The notes beneath the pieces are model-generated. The model had not been told where the DNA came from, did not search any database, and was given only the letters and a program-made list of their open reading frames with translations. Positions 23,543 through 34,102 of a DNA stretch of 64,000 nt are shown piece by piece (the first letter of the stretch is position 1; each line of letters begins with the position of its first letter). Position numbers and translations under genes: made by a program. This stretch comes from Acidobacteriota bacterium (GTDB lineage: Bacteria > Acidobacteriota > Blastocatellia > Pyrinomonadales > Pyrinomonadaceae), in contig JAHBSK010000002.1 of the NCBI GenBank assembly GCA_019639175.1, positions 1-64,000 on the forward strand. The letters run 5' to 3'.

Positions 23543-25450
23543 ATGCCAATAACCGCCGCTGAAATAGCCCTGATAGAACAGGCGTTCGACCTCCCGCCGA
23601 GAACGGACGGCGTTAACCCTGCCGCTGACGCTCTTGAAGCTCAGGGATGGGAAGTCTGGCTAAGAACACTTGCACCTAACACCTTTACAGCACCTTTCTC
23701 AAAAGAACACACGGAGTTCTGGACGCTCTTTTGGGATATTACACATAAACTTAAACGCGGTGAGGACTTAAGCGACACAGAACGCGATATTATCCTTGCG
23801 TTGGCCCGTGGATACGGAAAGTCAACACAGGCGGAAATGTCCGCAATTATGCACGGCTGTATAGTCGGAAAGGGCGTCGCGTTGTATCTGTCCGATACCC
23901 AAACTCTGGCAGAAGAGCATTTATATTCGATCAAGGCCATTCTTGAATCGCCCGCTTTCGCTTATTACTATCCTGCAATGAGCCGCCCTAAAATGAGCGG
24001 ATCGGGCGGCGGAACGGCAAAATACACACAAGACACGATAATCTGCGAGAACGGTTTTGCTATAACAGCACGAGGCAGTAATGCCAGCGTTCGGGGCGGT
24101 CGCGTCGGCGTTGACAGGTTCACTTTGGTTATCATTGACGACCTGGACAACCTGACCGATTCTCTGATGGTCATTGAGAAAAAGAAGCGCATCGTGTCCC
24201 GAACGATCCTACCGGCGATGGCGAAGAACGGCATAACGATATTGGCTCAGAATCTTGTCACAGAGAACTCGGTCGCAGCACAGATAGTCCATCGTAAGAC
24301 AGATATTCTATCTAAAAGAACCGTGATAGGCGGAGGTGCGATAAAAGCCTTTCAGGAATTGGAATTAAAACAGGAAACTTTACCGGACGGGCGTATCGAA
24401 TGGCATATCGCCCATTGTGTTCCAACTTGGGAATATTTCAATCTCAATGACGCACGAGCATTTCTGGCCCATAGCGGACGCGATGCCTTTCTCGCGGAGT
24501 ATCAGCACGAATTTGACTCAAAGACAGGAAAGGTCATACCTAACTACAATGAAGAGGCTCAGATCATTACGTGGTCGATGTTCGAGAAGGTGTTTAAGGA
24601 CAGATTCATACCGAGCCATTGGAAAGCAGCGGTCGGGCTGGATGTCGGCTACTCGGACGGGATGCGGCCTCATTATTCGACGTGGTGTTTCGTTGCCGTG
24701 GCGGCGGCAAACTCAGCTATGCCCGGCGTTCACTTTGTCTATCGCGGAATGGACTTCACGAAAACGTCTATTGACGATCAGGCGGATATGGTGAAGAGCG
24801 TTCTACGTGTAGGCGTGGAAAAGGATGAGACCGATTCCGTTGCTGGCGGACTCATCAAGGACTGGCAGTTGTCGCACGAACGCACGGGAGAGATGATGAC
24901 CTTGAACCAAAAGCACAAACTACCATTCAGGAAATTCGATCATTGGAAATCAGAGGACGGCATTGCCCAATGGAATCACCTGTCTATTAGCGATCATTCC
25001 AAACCCAATCCGTTCAAAGACGACGAGGAAATGGACGGTGAATATCTGATAGGCTGCCCGTCTTTATTTTACATCGTTGATGATGACCAATTAACTCAGC
25101 CCAGAGATCATCGCGGCTTAAAATTGCTGCGGGAACAGGTTTCAAGTTGGGAGTATGTGCCGACGAAAATAAACGAAGCAGGATTGACGGCGGAAAAGCC
25201 TTCAAAGATCAACGACGATTACGGGGATTGTCTGAAGGCAATATTCAAATTTTTCGGGCAGCGGCCAACTCCGCTGACCCTAGATGAGAGGGTTCAACGG
25301 GTGTTGGATGAGAGGCTGTCGCCAATGAAGGACGTGCCGCAGGAGATCAGGGCTGAGGCAATGACCACGCGGATATTGGCCTATGGCCAGGAGAAGCAGA
25401 AAATGGAGGAGCAGATAGCTCCGGTGAATCCTATCGGCAAGATGTGGTGA
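23543..25450 (+). CDS. terL: Terminase large subunit
   Basis: 635 residues. ATPase: ARGYGKST (Walker A, about residue 88) and LVIIDDLDN (Walker B, about 194). Nuclease: AAVGLDVGYSDG (first RNase-H-like Asp, about 364) and later INDDYGDCLKAI. It drives DNA into the prohead and cuts the concatemer. Length is at the upper end of the family. Confidence 0.92.
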   Translation: MPITAAEIALIEQAFDLPPRTDGVNPAADALEAQGWEVWLRTLAPNTFTAPFSKEHTEFWTLFWDITHKLKRGEDLSDTERDIILALARGYGKSTQAEMSAIMHGCIVGKGVALYLSDTQTLAEEHLYSIKAILESPAFAYYYPAMSRPKMSGSGGGTAKYTQDTIICENGFAITARGSNASVRGGRVGVDRFTLVIIDDLDNLTDSLMVIEKKKRIVSRTILPAMAKNGITILAQNLVTENSVAAQIVHRKTDILSKRTVIGGGAIKAFQELELKQETLPDGRIEWHIAHCVPTWEYFNLNDARAFLAHSGRDAFLAEYQHEFDSKTGKVIPNYNEEAQIITWSMFEKVFKDRFIPSHWKAAVGLDVGYSDGMRPHYSTWCFVAVAAANSAMPGVHFVYRGMDFTKTSIDDQADMVKSVLRVGVEKDETDSVAGGLIKDWQLSHERTGEMMTLNQKHKLPFRKFDHWKSEDGIAQWNHLSISDHSKPNPFKDDEEMDGEYLIGCPSLFYIVDDDQLTQPRDHRGLKLLREQVSSWEYVPTKINEAGLTAEKPSKINDDYGDCLKAIFKFFGQRPTPLTLDERVQRVLDERLSPMKDVPQEIRAEAMTTRILAYGQEKQKMEEQIAPVNPIGKMW

Positions 25451-25463
25451 GAAAATTATTGAT

Positions 25464-25712
25464 ATGTTCAACAAAGCACTAATAAAAGCACAGCAGAAGG
25501 AGATAGCACGGCTTAGGCGTGATTTGGTCAACGCCAATCGCCGCGTAGATGAGGTGTTGGACAAATTCCTGTTCAACCGAACGCCGGAAAGACTGGTAAG
25601 TAATAATGAGGTTCAGGTAATGGAATCGCTAGACCCGTTCACAAGGGCGGAAAGGGACGCGATAGAGAGGGCAGAGCAGAGCGTGAAGGCTCAATCTAAT
25701 TCGACCCTGTGA
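25464..25712 (+). CDS. Small coiled-coil protein
   Basis: 82 residues with a heptad helix (IKAQQKEIARLRRDLVNAN, then RRVDEVLDKFLF) between terminase and portal. Such small genes are common there; function unknown. Confidence 0.55.
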   Translation: MFNKALIKAQQKEIARLRRDLVNANRRVDEVLDKFLFNRTPERLVSNNEVQVMESLDPFTRAERDAIERAEQSVKAQSNSTL

Positions 25713-25760
25713 CGACTTTTATCTTGAAAAACACAACAAACTCTGTATAGTAATTATCGT

Positions 25761-28181
25761 ATGTTGCGTATCTCTCAAAGCAAGCCACAAGATATAGGCG
25801 AGGAACGGGCTAACTACAAAGAGCCATCGGCCCCTCTTGAGGACTTCCTGCGCGGCGTGGCAAAACAGGTCAAGGAAGAGTCCGAGGCGGAATCGGTTAA
25901 ATACCGCCTAAGATCGGCGATAAAAATGCTTGCACTCCACAGGGAGGCCACTACGCAGGACAGATACGGATTCTGGCAAGGGGATATATGGAGCTATTCG
26001 CCCGCTTTTGAGAAGCTCAGAGGGGGCGTAAACATTTTTCAAGCTCTGATACGCGGGGCTGAAGCGAACTTCACGCAAGCCACTCCCAGACTCGATATAA
26101 AGGCAAACAGATCGGATTTTCGCGGACTGGCAACTGAGAAGGTTGCCCGCGGCCTTTACGAAATACTTCACGAAACCCAATGGACGGAGAAGAATCAGCA
26201 GGCATTGTTTTACGCAATGATCCTGAAAATGAATGGATTTGTCATTTCAAGGATGCGTCCACAGGCGGGAAGTGTCACAACAGCGATCCCACAGTTTGAA
26301 GAATCTGAAATAGAGATAGGCGGGCGGTATCAATGCCTTGAGTGTTATGAGGTCGGGCAGTTTGATTCGCAGGCTGAAATGGCCTGTGAATACTGTGGTT
26401 CCGAACAGCTCCTTGTGATGGACGAACCGGAGATAGAGACGCTGAATCTGATGTCCGGTATAACGAATGAGCCTGTTGGGATGCCTGAGATAATTGTTGC
26501 GGACATATTTGACGTGTCAATGGACGACTCCGCGAACGTGTCCGGCGATATGTCGAAATGCCAATGGGTCGAATATCGGGAACTGGTTCACAAATCAGAA
26601 CTGAAACGGCTTTACCCTCACTTAAAATGCGAAGAAAAGACCGAGTGGTCGTATGCAACGCGGTTAAAAGAAGCGTTCAAGAGATGCGAATACGGCGAAT
26701 GTTACCCGTCCAGCGAGAGGGACAGAGACACTTACGAATTAAGGCATATTTGGGTCAGTAGAAACAAATATGAGGATTATGTCGCCCCGCAGACGGTTAA
26801 GATCGGCAAGTTCATACTTAAACGGGGTGAAAGGCTGGCTGATAGATGCCCGGACAATCTGGTTATGGGGTTGGCCGCCGGACAAATAGCGTTCATAGAG
26901 CCTGAGAATCACGCATACGTCATCAAATCGGCAGTATGGCTGAGTGACGGAATTTCCAATTACGGTTTAGGTGCGTCGTCGGGCATCGGATTGCAGAGAA
27001 AGGTGGATTATCTGGATAACTTGGCCGTTGAGGGCGAGGCGAGATCGCTAAGCGGTTCGATAATCTATGACGGGCAGGCGATAGACGGCAACAGGCTTGA
27101 GGGGCAGAACCTGAACGTGCCTCTGAAGCAGGACTTTCAGTTGAACGGAAGCCCGATACGCAATTTTTTTGAGGAAGTGAGGGTGTCAGGGCTTTCATTG
27201 CAGTCGCTTGGCTATTTGCAGGGACAGATGGACGCGATGCAAAAGGTGATGGGCGTTCCCGACGTCACACTTGGAGAGGATACGTCATCTGACAAAACCG
27301 CATCGGGGCAGCAATTAAGATCGCGCAACGCCGTAGGGCTGCTTATTCCTGCGAAAAAGAGCGAAGCTCATTTAATGGAAGGGTGGCTGAACGATCAGCT
27401 TCATCTTGTTCAGCGATTTATGCCGCCGGATGCGATACAGCAGTTCGCATCGTTCTATGGCGAGGAATGGACGGACGATGAAGTGCAGGCGTTCCTTGAG
27501 GCCGATATGGACAGGGAGATCAGAATCTCTTATGCGGAAGGGACTGAAGTTCCCGAGACCAGAGATCAGAAGCAGATCAAGCTCAGGCAGGACATCGCCG
27601 CAGGCTTCGTTCCGATGTCGCCCGCTATACAGGCAAAGTTGATACGCGAATCGGGTTATGACGATGAAGTGTTTGACGCGGCAAATTACAACTCGAATCT
27701 GGCCATAGGAAGGAAGCGATGGGATTGGGTCAAAGACCAGGTTAAGGCAAACCCTGAGTTAGAGATGGGCTTTGAGTTCTATGAGGCTCAACTGACCGAC
27801 CCTGTGTCCGGTATGCGGATGGTTGACGAAATGAACAATCCTATTCCGAATCCGCTTGCTCAACAGTTTCTGACGGCTCCTGAATTACAGGTGAACAAGC
27901 ACTCTGAGGATCACGCTCAACAGGGGGAATACTGGAAAGCTCGACAACGTGAGGCAGTTGCCGGATTGAACGACACAAGCAAGCTCCTTGTAGCGATATG
28001 CGACGGAATGATAACCGCCCATATAATGGCGGCAATGGAGATGCAGCAAAAAGGGATGATGCTGGAGCATTTGGCAATGGCCCCGGCACAGCTTACAGGG
28101 CAAATGGCATCTGCTCAGGTGGCACAGGCTATGGCCCCGCCTGAAGAAAGAGCGAAGGACGGGCAGCCGATACAGAGATAA
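25761..28181 (+). CDS. Portal protein
   Basis: 806 residues. Position after the terminase and long helical segments fit a portal of the large podovirus type. DNLAVEGEARSLSGSI and a GVPDVTLGEDTSSDKTASG segment are typical of such portals. A zinc ribbon (YQCLECYEVGQF ... CEYCGS, about residues 190-215) is inserted, as in some of them. Dodecamers form the head vertex for DNA passage. Confidence 0.8.
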   Translation: MLRISQSKPQDIGEERANYKEPSAPLEDFLRGVAKQVKEESEAESVKYRLRSAIKMLALHREATTQDRYGFWQGDIWSYSPAFEKLRGGVNIFQALIRGAEANFTQATPRLDIKANRSDFRGLATEKVARGLYEILHETQWTEKNQQALFYAMILKMNGFVISRMRPQAGSVTTAIPQFEESEIEIGGRYQCLECYEVGQFDSQAEMACEYCGSEQLLVMDEPEIETLNLMSGITNEPVGMPEIIVADIFDVSMDDSANVSGDMSKCQWVEYRELVHKSELKRLYPHLKCEEKTEWSYATRLKEAFKRCEYGECYPSSERDRDTYELRHIWVSRNKYEDYVAPQTVKIGKFILKRGERLADRCPDNLVMGLAAGQIAFIEPENHAYVIKSAVWLSDGISNYGLGASSGIGLQRKVDYLDNLAVEGEARSLSGSIIYDGQAIDGNRLEGQNLNVPLKQDFQLNGSPIRNFFEEVRVSGLSLQSLGYLQGQMDAMQKVMGVPDVTLGEDTSSDKTASGQQLRSRNAVGLLIPAKKSEAHLMEGWLNDQLHLVQRFMPPDAIQQFASFYGEEWTDDEVQAFLEADMDREIRISYAEGTEVPETRDQKQIKLRQDIAAGFVPMSPAIQAKLIRESGYDDEVFDAANYNSNLAIGRKRWDWVKDQVKANPELEMGFEFYEAQLTDPVSGMRMVDEMNNPIPNPLAQQFLTAPELQVNKHSEDHAQQGEYWKARQREAVAGLNDTSKLLVAICDGMITAHIMAAMEMQQKGMMLEHLAMAPAQLTGQMASAQVAQAMAPPEERAKDGQPIQR

Positions 28182-28182
28182 A

Positions 28183-28383
28183 ATGCGGGATGTAAAGCAC
28201 ATAAAGGCTGAAAATATTGTTGACGAGATCGCTAATCGTGAGAATAATATAATTGCCAGACATTGGGGAAATTACCGGACAGCAACCGGCAAGACCCGTG
28301 AATTTATCGACATTCTAGCCAAGCAAGTGATGGAATTGAACGTCAAAGTGGCTCGGTTGGAAGCACAACTAAGAAACAGATAG
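28183..28383 (+). CDS. Small helical protein
   Basis: 66 residues, charged helix with a C-terminal coiled coil (QVMELNVKVARLEAQLRNR). One base after the portal stop and before a terminator. Function unknown. Confidence 0.55.
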   Translation: MRDVKHIKAENIVDEIANRENNIIARHWGNYRTATGKTREFIDILAKQVMELNVKVARLEAQLRNR

Positions 28384-28419
28384 AGAACGCCCCTCGGAAT
28401 CTTTTCCGACACGCACTCT

Positions 28420-28469
28420 AGGCTGTGATGAGCAGAGGATAACCCCCTCTGTTGATCACAGCCTTTTTT
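28420..28469 (+). terminator. Rho-independent terminator
   Basis: AGGCTGTGAT (28420-28429) pairs with ATCACAGCCT (28455-28464); inside, GCAGAGG pairs with CCTCTGT. A T tract (28464-28469) follows. It separates the terminase-portal unit from the scaffold-capsid unit. Confidence 0.85.
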
Positions 28470-28566
28470 ATTTGGCTGTAAGGCAAATAAGCACGTTCTC
28501 ACGGCGTTTGGAGCCGTGCGGTGAGAGCGGAATTTACGGCTCCTTGCCACAAACAAAAAGGAAACT

Positions 28567-29934
28567 ATGAGCTTGGACTTATTAGGAACACAAGAGAGCG
28601 ATGGCGGCGGTGCTGCCGACATTGGCTCAACCGCCACGGAGACCGTTGCAGAAACGACCGTTGCTGCGGGTGACGAAAGCACGGCGGGGGATAATACCCC
28701 TGAAACACAAGAGGCAAACACAGAATTAAGCACGGCGGGAGAAGAAGCGGAACCTTCTCCGGCAGAGCTTTCCGAAGAAGAACTGGAATCCCTTTCCAAA
28801 GATGATGACCTTCCGGCGAATACCCGAAACCAGATAAAGCAGGCCTGGGCGATCGTCGGAAAACGAAAAGAGGCACTTGCTAATCTCCAATCGGAGTTCG
28901 ACACATACAAACAGCAGTATGAGGGCAAGTCCTATCTTGAGCAGGCTGAGATCGAACGGCTTAGGGCCGCCGAAGAACTGGAATACAAACTGACGGATTA
29001 CACAGCCAGACCTGATGACGTTTTAGATGTCATTAAGGAAAAGAACCCGCAAATACACGAAAAGGTGTTGCAGGAAGCGGCGTGGCGGGCGTTGGAAGAC
29101 GCTGAGGGGAAACCCAATCTGACCAATTTGCAGGCGTTTATTGATCGAGCATCAGCACAGTTCGGCGACAACAAGGTAAATGTTCAGGATGTTCTGAAGT
29201 TCATTGAGGGCAGTGCGTCAGGGACGCTTGACCCGTCCGAAGTTTATCAATTCGGGACGGTCGAGGAGTATGAATCGCACAGGCGGGCGAGAGAACAGGA
29301 ATCGGTGATGCGGCAGCAGCAGGAACTCGCGAAGAAGAATCTTGAGTTTGCTGAGGAGCAAGGAAGGCAGACCATCGTCAGCCAGCAAGTCTCTCAGATC
29401 AGGCAATCATTCACGCAAAAGCTGGATGCCATCAGAAACAACCTGAAGCTCGCTCCGATAGAGGGTGAGCCTACCGTTCTTGCGGATTTCAAGCAGCAGA
29501 TAAACGAGGAATTGGGTGTATTCATCAACACTCGATCTGCGGGCAATCCGCACTTACAGGCCGCTTTGAACACACTTGAAAAACTGATGAAAGCGAACGG
29601 GTCAGGGCCGGAAGCCTATGGACGGGAAATTCAACAGGTGCTGGGGATGCCCGGCTTCAAGAATCGTCTGGATAAGGGGTTGGCGGATATTGCATCTGCC
29701 GCAGAAAAATATTTGGCACAAAAGGCGGCTCAAGCGGCGCTGATGGCAGAGGGCTATGCAGCCCGGCAATCAAAGCGTCCCAAGCCCCGTGCCGTTACGA
29801 AATCGCCGAATGAGGCGGTGAATACGGAAACTCTGTCGGAAGAAGAATTGGCCGGATTGTCGGGAAGAGAGCGTGTCGATTATGAAGCACGAAAAATGAC
29901 CGAACAGATCAGGGCATTGAAGCAATCCGCATAA
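28567..29934 (+). CDS. Scaffold-like head assembly protein
   Basis: 455 residues, acidic Thr/Glu/Ala-rich start, then long helices (LEQAEIERLRAAEELEYKL; SVMRQQQELAKKNLEFAEE) and a basic end (RQSKRPKPRAV). Composition and position just before the capsid gene are those of a scaffold. No protease domain is seen. Confidence 0.7.
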   Translation: MSLDLLGTQESDGGGAADIGSTATETVAETTVAAGDESTAGDNTPETQEANTELSTAGEEAEPSPAELSEEELESLSKDDDLPANTRNQIKQAWAIVGKRKEALANLQSEFDTYKQQYEGKSYLEQAEIERLRAAEELEYKLTDYTARPDDVLDVIKEKNPQIHEKVLQEAAWRALEDAEGKPNLTNLQAFIDRASAQFGDNKVNVQDVLKFIEGSASGTLDPSEVYQFGTVEEYESHRRAREQESVMRQQQELAKKNLEFAEEQGRQTIVSQQVSQIRQSFTQKLDAIRNNLKLAPIEGEPTVLADFKQQINEELGVFINTRSAGNPHLQAALNTLEKLMKANGSGPEAYGREIQQVLGMPGFKNRLDKGLADIASAAEKYLAQKAAQAALMAEGYAARQSKRPKPRAVTKSPNEAVNTETLSEEELAGLSGRERVDYEARKMTEQIRALKQSA

Positions 29935-29968
29935 ACTTTATCCGCATTTGTGCTGCGGGAGAAAGAAA

Positions 29969-31291
29969 ATGGCAAGTTTAGATACTTCACAAATGGAAAA
30001 GCTCGTTGATCCTTTGTGGCGGGCAGAGATAGAGGAAACGGACAAGGTAAGCGCTCCGTTTATGGACTGGCTGGATAAAAGGCCGGGCGAGAACGCCAAC
30101 ATTCTCGGACAGAAGGTAAAGGTTCGTGTCGGTTACAACGAATCAGAATCAGGTTCGTCCTTTAACGGCGGTTCTATCGCCATTGGAGGCAGTTCGCAGT
30201 TTGAGAACATATTCATACCGTATGGAACGATCAACTCCACAGGCGACATCACAAAGGAAGCCATCGACAACGATGATGAGAAGTCAAAATATCATCCGGT
30301 GGTTCAGGAAGTGAAAGCCCTGATGGACCGAGCAATGCAGAACCTGAACAGGGCGGCAGTTATGGACGATGGTTCAGGCCGTCGAGCCATTGTTACCGCC
30401 AACTATTCAGGCGGTGATGCTGATGAGGTCGTATGCGCTCCTAATACCGGATTTGGTAACAAAGGAACGCAGTTCCTCGGCGATGGAGCCGGCGGCAAGG
30501 TTGTGCAGTTCTGCGACCCCTCCACTTTTGCCTTGAGAGTGGGATCGGTGACAGGCGGAAAGGTTCGCGTGGTCGCCAACAACAAGGCGACCGGGGAAAT
30601 CGAGGTAGAGACGCTTGCGGGCGTGGCCCAGGCCCCGACGGATATTGTCACAGGCGATCTTTGCGTTCCTGAAGGAATGGCGGGACGCGGCGTTCACGGT
30701 ATCGAATATTGGGTCAAGGACACGGGGAGCATCGGGGCGTTGGCCTTAGCAAACCATCCCGGCCTGAAATCGCAGATCGTTGACGGTTCGTCAGGGTCTT
30801 TGATGACGCTTGTTGAAAAAATGTTCTCGAAACTTGCGAACAAGATCGACGAGGACAAGGCACTCGGCATAAACGGTGCGGAAAAGCACCAGATATTCTG
30901 GGCGCCGTGCCAGCGTGAGAAGTATCGCCGTGAAGCTCAAGGGCTTGGAATTGCGATGCTTGGTTCTTCGGAGATAGATCAGGGTTATGGCCACACTGAA
31001 AAGATCAACGGCTACAAAGCCACGGTTCAGGGCGATCATTCAAATACCCGGATCAATTTCCTTCGTAAATCGGACTGGTATCGCATTCAGCGTGGGAAGG
31101 CGGAGAAGCCGTTTGAGCGTTACAGCATCAACGGACAGCCGTTCTTCAACTACTATGACGGCGACGGCAACCCGACATACAAGCTCGGATTCAACATCAC
31201 GGGCTACTTCAACGTTGCGTGTAAGAATACGCGAGATCAGGCGGCCATCACCAGCCTCCCGACCTCAGGACTCGAAACAGGTAACTCGTAA
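29969..31291 (+). CDS. Major capsid protein
   Basis: 440 residues from ATG 29969 (GGGAGAAAG upstream). It follows the scaffold and starts MASLDTSQMEKLVDPLW. Central KVKVRVGYNESESGSSFNGG and FIPYGTINSTGDITKEAI are the expected E-loop-like and spine-helix region of a P22/N4-type HK97-fold coat. The NESESGS segment carries the shortest of the Ser-Glu tracts found in this genome. Assigned mainly by position and size. Confidence 0.75.
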   Translation: MASLDTSQMEKLVDPLWRAEIEETDKVSAPFMDWLDKRPGENANILGQKVKVRVGYNESESGSSFNGGSIAIGGSSQFENIFIPYGTINSTGDITKEAIDNDDEKSKYHPVVQEVKALMDRAMQNLNRAAVMDDGSGRRAIVTANYSGGDADEVVCAPNTGFGNKGTQFLGDGAGGKVVQFCDPSTFALRVGSVTGGKVRVVANNKATGEIEVETLAGVAQAPTDIVTGDLCVPEGMAGRGVHGIEYWVKDTGSIGALALANHPGLKSQIVDGSSGSLMTLVEKMFSKLANKIDEDKALGINGAEKHQIFWAPCQREKYRREAQGLGIAMLGSSEIDQGYGHTEKINGYKATVQGDHSNTRINFLRKSDWYRIQRGKAEKPFERYSINGQPFFNYYDGDGNPTYKLGFNITGYFNVACKNTRDQAAITSLPTSGLETGNS

Positions 31292-31375
31292 ACTAGGCAG
31301 CGGGGAGTTAACCACTTCCTATAACAATCCGACCGGGGAGCGAAATACCTCCCCGGCACGTAGAAGGAGAAAGCG

Positions 31376-31723
31376 ATGGCGTTAGCAAAGAATTTTGCGA
31401 TAGAAAGAACGGAAATAGGCACTTTGACAGGGACGCCGAACACAAGGGGCGTGGTTCTGAATGGGTATCAAACCGAATGGGTGAGGGCGACAAAACTGAC
31501 AGGCGATACAAGCGGCAGTTTTGACCTTGAGAGCATTCAGCGGCCAACAAAGGTATATGCCTGGCCGTTGACGGACTCATCCGGGACGCTGCTCACATCA
31601 CAGCCTGCTTTGGTTGAGGTGAGCTTTACGCATACGGATCACGACACGATAGCAGTTTCAGGACTGGGTGATTGGACGGCGGCTATTTTTATCGTGTGCG
31701 GACGATCATTCAAATACGCATAG
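31376..31723 (+). CDS. Possible capsid decoration protein
   Basis: 115 residues, beta-rich (TGTPNTRGVVLNGYQTEWVR, PALVEVSFTHTDHDTIAV). The position after the capsid gene is where decoration or head-fibre proteins usually lie. No family recognised. Confidence 0.5.
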   Translation: MALAKNFAIERTEIGTLTGTPNTRGVVLNGYQTEWVRATKLTGDTSGSFDLESIQRPTKVYAWPLTDSSGTLLTSQPALVEVSFTHTDHDTIAVSGLGDWTAAIFIVCGRSFKYA

Positions 31724-31726
31724 AAA

Positions 31727-32335
31727 ATGAGACATCCTTTACCGAGGAAAGAAGAGGGGTTTGATAAAGCCCTCGAAGACATATACAGAGTTGAGGGGAA
31801 GCCTTTTTTTCGATGCGTCAACGGGCAAACAGAGACGCATTGGTGCAACGGCAACCCTCACTCTATAAAGCATTGGGAGATCGATGAGGTGAACGGCGGG
31901 CGTATCGGGCGCGGCTGTTGGGTCATTGAGGTATTTCAAAGACCGAGCGAATTGGACAGGGCGGAATGGGAATCCACACGCCATCATTATCTTGAAAGGA
32001 ATGGGATAGAGCGGCTTGTTGATTGGCGAGGGCCGTTTCCTAGAAACGGGCGATATATCTGGTTTCAAGACCTGGTGGACGGGAATGAACAGCCGATACG
32101 TCCGACGCTGAAGGTGGTTGAAGCGATAAAACTTTCATTTCTGGAGTATCAGTCAAAATGGAAGAAAAACGCCGCAGAGGAAGTTGAAGGATTTTACGAT
32201 AACGAAGAAAAGGATGCAGATGAGCGGGCTGTCCGTTATGCGGACAACTTCTATCAGGCACACGGACTGGCGGCACGTTCAGCATTCCATAAAGTAGAGG
32301 TCGGAAGACCCATAATCGCTCGGACTGAGCGATAA
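31727..32335 (+). CDS. Hypothetical head-region protein
   Basis: 202 residues, with Cys/His at FFRCVNGQTETHWCNGN and a W-rich centre (RLVDWRGPFPRNGRYIWFQD), then a charged helix. Family unknown. A non-coding 100-base gap follows. Confidence 0.55.
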   Translation: MRHPLPRKEEGFDKALEDIYRVEGKPFFRCVNGQTETHWCNGNPHSIKHWEIDEVNGGRIGRGCWVIEVFQRPSELDRAEWESTRHHYLERNGIERLVDWRGPFPRNGRYIWFQDLVDGNEQPIRPTLKVVEAIKLSFLEYQSKWKKNAAEEVEGFYDNEEKDADERAVRYADNFYQAHGLAARSAFHKVEVGRPIIARTER

Positions 32336-32435
32336 CGGCTCAAAGTATCAGGTTACTGACCGCTTGCCGTTAGAAGCCGTCTGCTTTAGCTGACGGAGTA
32401 GTCACAATCACAACAATACAAGGATCGAGAGAAAA

Positions 32436-33326
32436 ATGATGCAAACAGCAACCGCACAGAGTTTTATTCCGGTGAAAACGAATATCCCTGACGTTAGGGA
32501 AGAAGGGCTTAATGAACGGATGACCAGATATGGGGTACGGTTCATCAGAGATACCGTTGACCTTAGCCCAAGAGACTTCTTGAGGCACAGCCTTGAACCG
32601 AACAGGTTTCACAACTTTATGGTGTTCAGGTATCCCGTCCCTTCGGAAACGGGGAAGCGTGACGGCATTGGCGAGTTTATCGACAGGCTGCCTGCTCATC
32701 AGATGAAAGACCTGACAGGCAAGGGGTTTGTCGATCTCAGAGAAATCGCTGAACTTGACAATGAGGACGAGGCGGTAAGGATATTCGACCATCTTACAAA
32801 CCCGAACCTGTGTTCAAAATACCCGTTCGACCTCGGCTCATCCTGCGTTACCTGTTGGCGAGACCATCTGAGAAGCGATGCGTTTCAGGTAGGGGATTTC
32901 AGCGACCTTTCTGCCGTGGGGCTTCTTGCTCTGAGGGCAACGCACGAAAGGCTTTTGAAGGCAATGGATGATGCGTTGATCGACGCGAGGGCGGTGGTGA
33001 ACCAAGCCGCATCGGACATAGACAATGCAAACTCGGCAAAGACGGACTACGATCCGTTCGACTATGTTTGCATCAGGCATACACACTCAGCGATGCCGAC
33101 CTATAAGACGGCGAACCCGCAGGCGAATTTTGCAGAGGTCTTAGGTGCTGCCTTGAGAGGGAAGGGCGAGGCTAAACAGGAAGAAGATAATGCCGTTGCC
33201 TTGAAACTGGCCGAGTTGGACAAGGCGATGCAGGAAGTGGCGGAACTGAAGGCTCGACTGGAACAGGCAGCCCTGCCCAAAGAAGGCGAAGCGGCGACCG
33301 ATCAGGCAGCCCAAAAGAAAAAGTGA
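32436..33326 (+). CDS. Hypothetical virion-region protein
   Basis: 296 residues. CSKYPFDLGSSCVTCWRDHL has three cysteines. The C-terminal 50 residues form a coiled coil (ELDKAMQEVAELKARLEQA) ending AAQKKK. Its place between capsid and tail-adaptor genes suggests a structural or assembly role. Confidence 0.55.
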   Translation: MMQTATAQSFIPVKTNIPDVREEGLNERMTRYGVRFIRDTVDLSPRDFLRHSLEPNRFHNFMVFRYPVPSETGKRDGIGEFIDRLPAHQMKDLTGKGFVDLREIAELDNEDEAVRIFDHLTNPNLCSKYPFDLGSSCVTCWRDHLRSDAFQVGDFSDLSAVGLLALRATHERLLKAMDDALIDARAVVNQAASDIDNANSAKTDYDPFDYVCIRHTHSAMPTYKTANPQANFAEVLGAALRGKGEAKQEEDNAVALKLAELDKAMQEVAELKARLEQAALPKEGEAATDQAAQKKK

Positions 33327-33337
33327 GGGATTGAAAA

Positions 33338-34102
33338 GTGGCAACGCTAAACGAGAGTGCGAATGCGGTATTGATGGAATTTGGCGGGGTTGTTCCTGAC
33401 GAGCTATTAAGCCTTGAGGACGCCCGCCGGGAGTTCCTTTATGTGCGCTCTTTGGCGATGCAGAAAATGGCGATAGCGGATACGGATAAAACCGTTTCCT
33501 CCACTTCTCTTAACGTCACACAAAGGGATGGCGTGATGCCGGACAGCAACATCATTCCCGCTTTTGTGGAGTATCTGCCCAACAATCCGATCTACGGCGA
33601 TGAGGAACAGCGGAGGGTTTTAATAGTTCCGGCGGACGACATTCCGAATTATGAGGGTTCGAGGGCAATAGCCTTCTACGGTTCGCCTTTACGATTCAGG
33701 CTTGCGTGGAATGTTTGGGAATTTGGAACGCTGAAGCTCTATTTTGACCCGGTGGAAGATATATCGGACATCAGCGGCGAAGATGAAGTTCCGTTCCCTG
33801 TTCAGTTTCATACGATGCTGGTAAAACAAACGGCATTGAAGCTGACCGATATTATTAAATTGAAGCTGACAATGCTTGACCGTTGGGAAGAAAAGGACAG
33901 GTCAGAGCGTCTTTTAGGCGTATTAGGCGGCATAGAGACGAAACTGCTCCTGCAAATTGCGGATTGGGAAAATGAATACAAGCGATGGATAAACAAGGAT
34001 CAGAATGAAGGCCCGATACTGAGACGCTCGAACGAAGAAATAATGGCACGAGGGTATAACGACATAGGCGGATGGCAACGACCGCCCTTCTTAAGCCGAT
34101 GA
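33338..34102 (+). CDS. Head-tail adaptor-like protein
   Basis: 254 residues from GTG. SANAVLMEFGGVVPDELLSL and LKLYFDPVEDISDISGEDEVPFP resemble the helical and strand parts of podovirus tail-tube/adaptor proteins. The assignment is by order and general look only. Confidence 0.5.
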   Translation: MATLNESANAVLMEFGGVVPDELLSLEDARREFLYVRSLAMQKMAIADTDKTVSSTSLNVTQRDGVMPDSNIIPAFVEYLPNNPIYGDEEQRRVLIVPADDIPNYEGSRAIAFYGSPLRFRLAWNVWEFGTLKLYFDPVEDISDISGEDEVPFPVQFHTMLVKQTALKLTDIIKLKLTMLDRWEEKDRSERLLGVLGGIETKLLLQIADWENEYKRWINKDQNEGPILRRSNEEIMARGYNDIGGWQRPPFLSR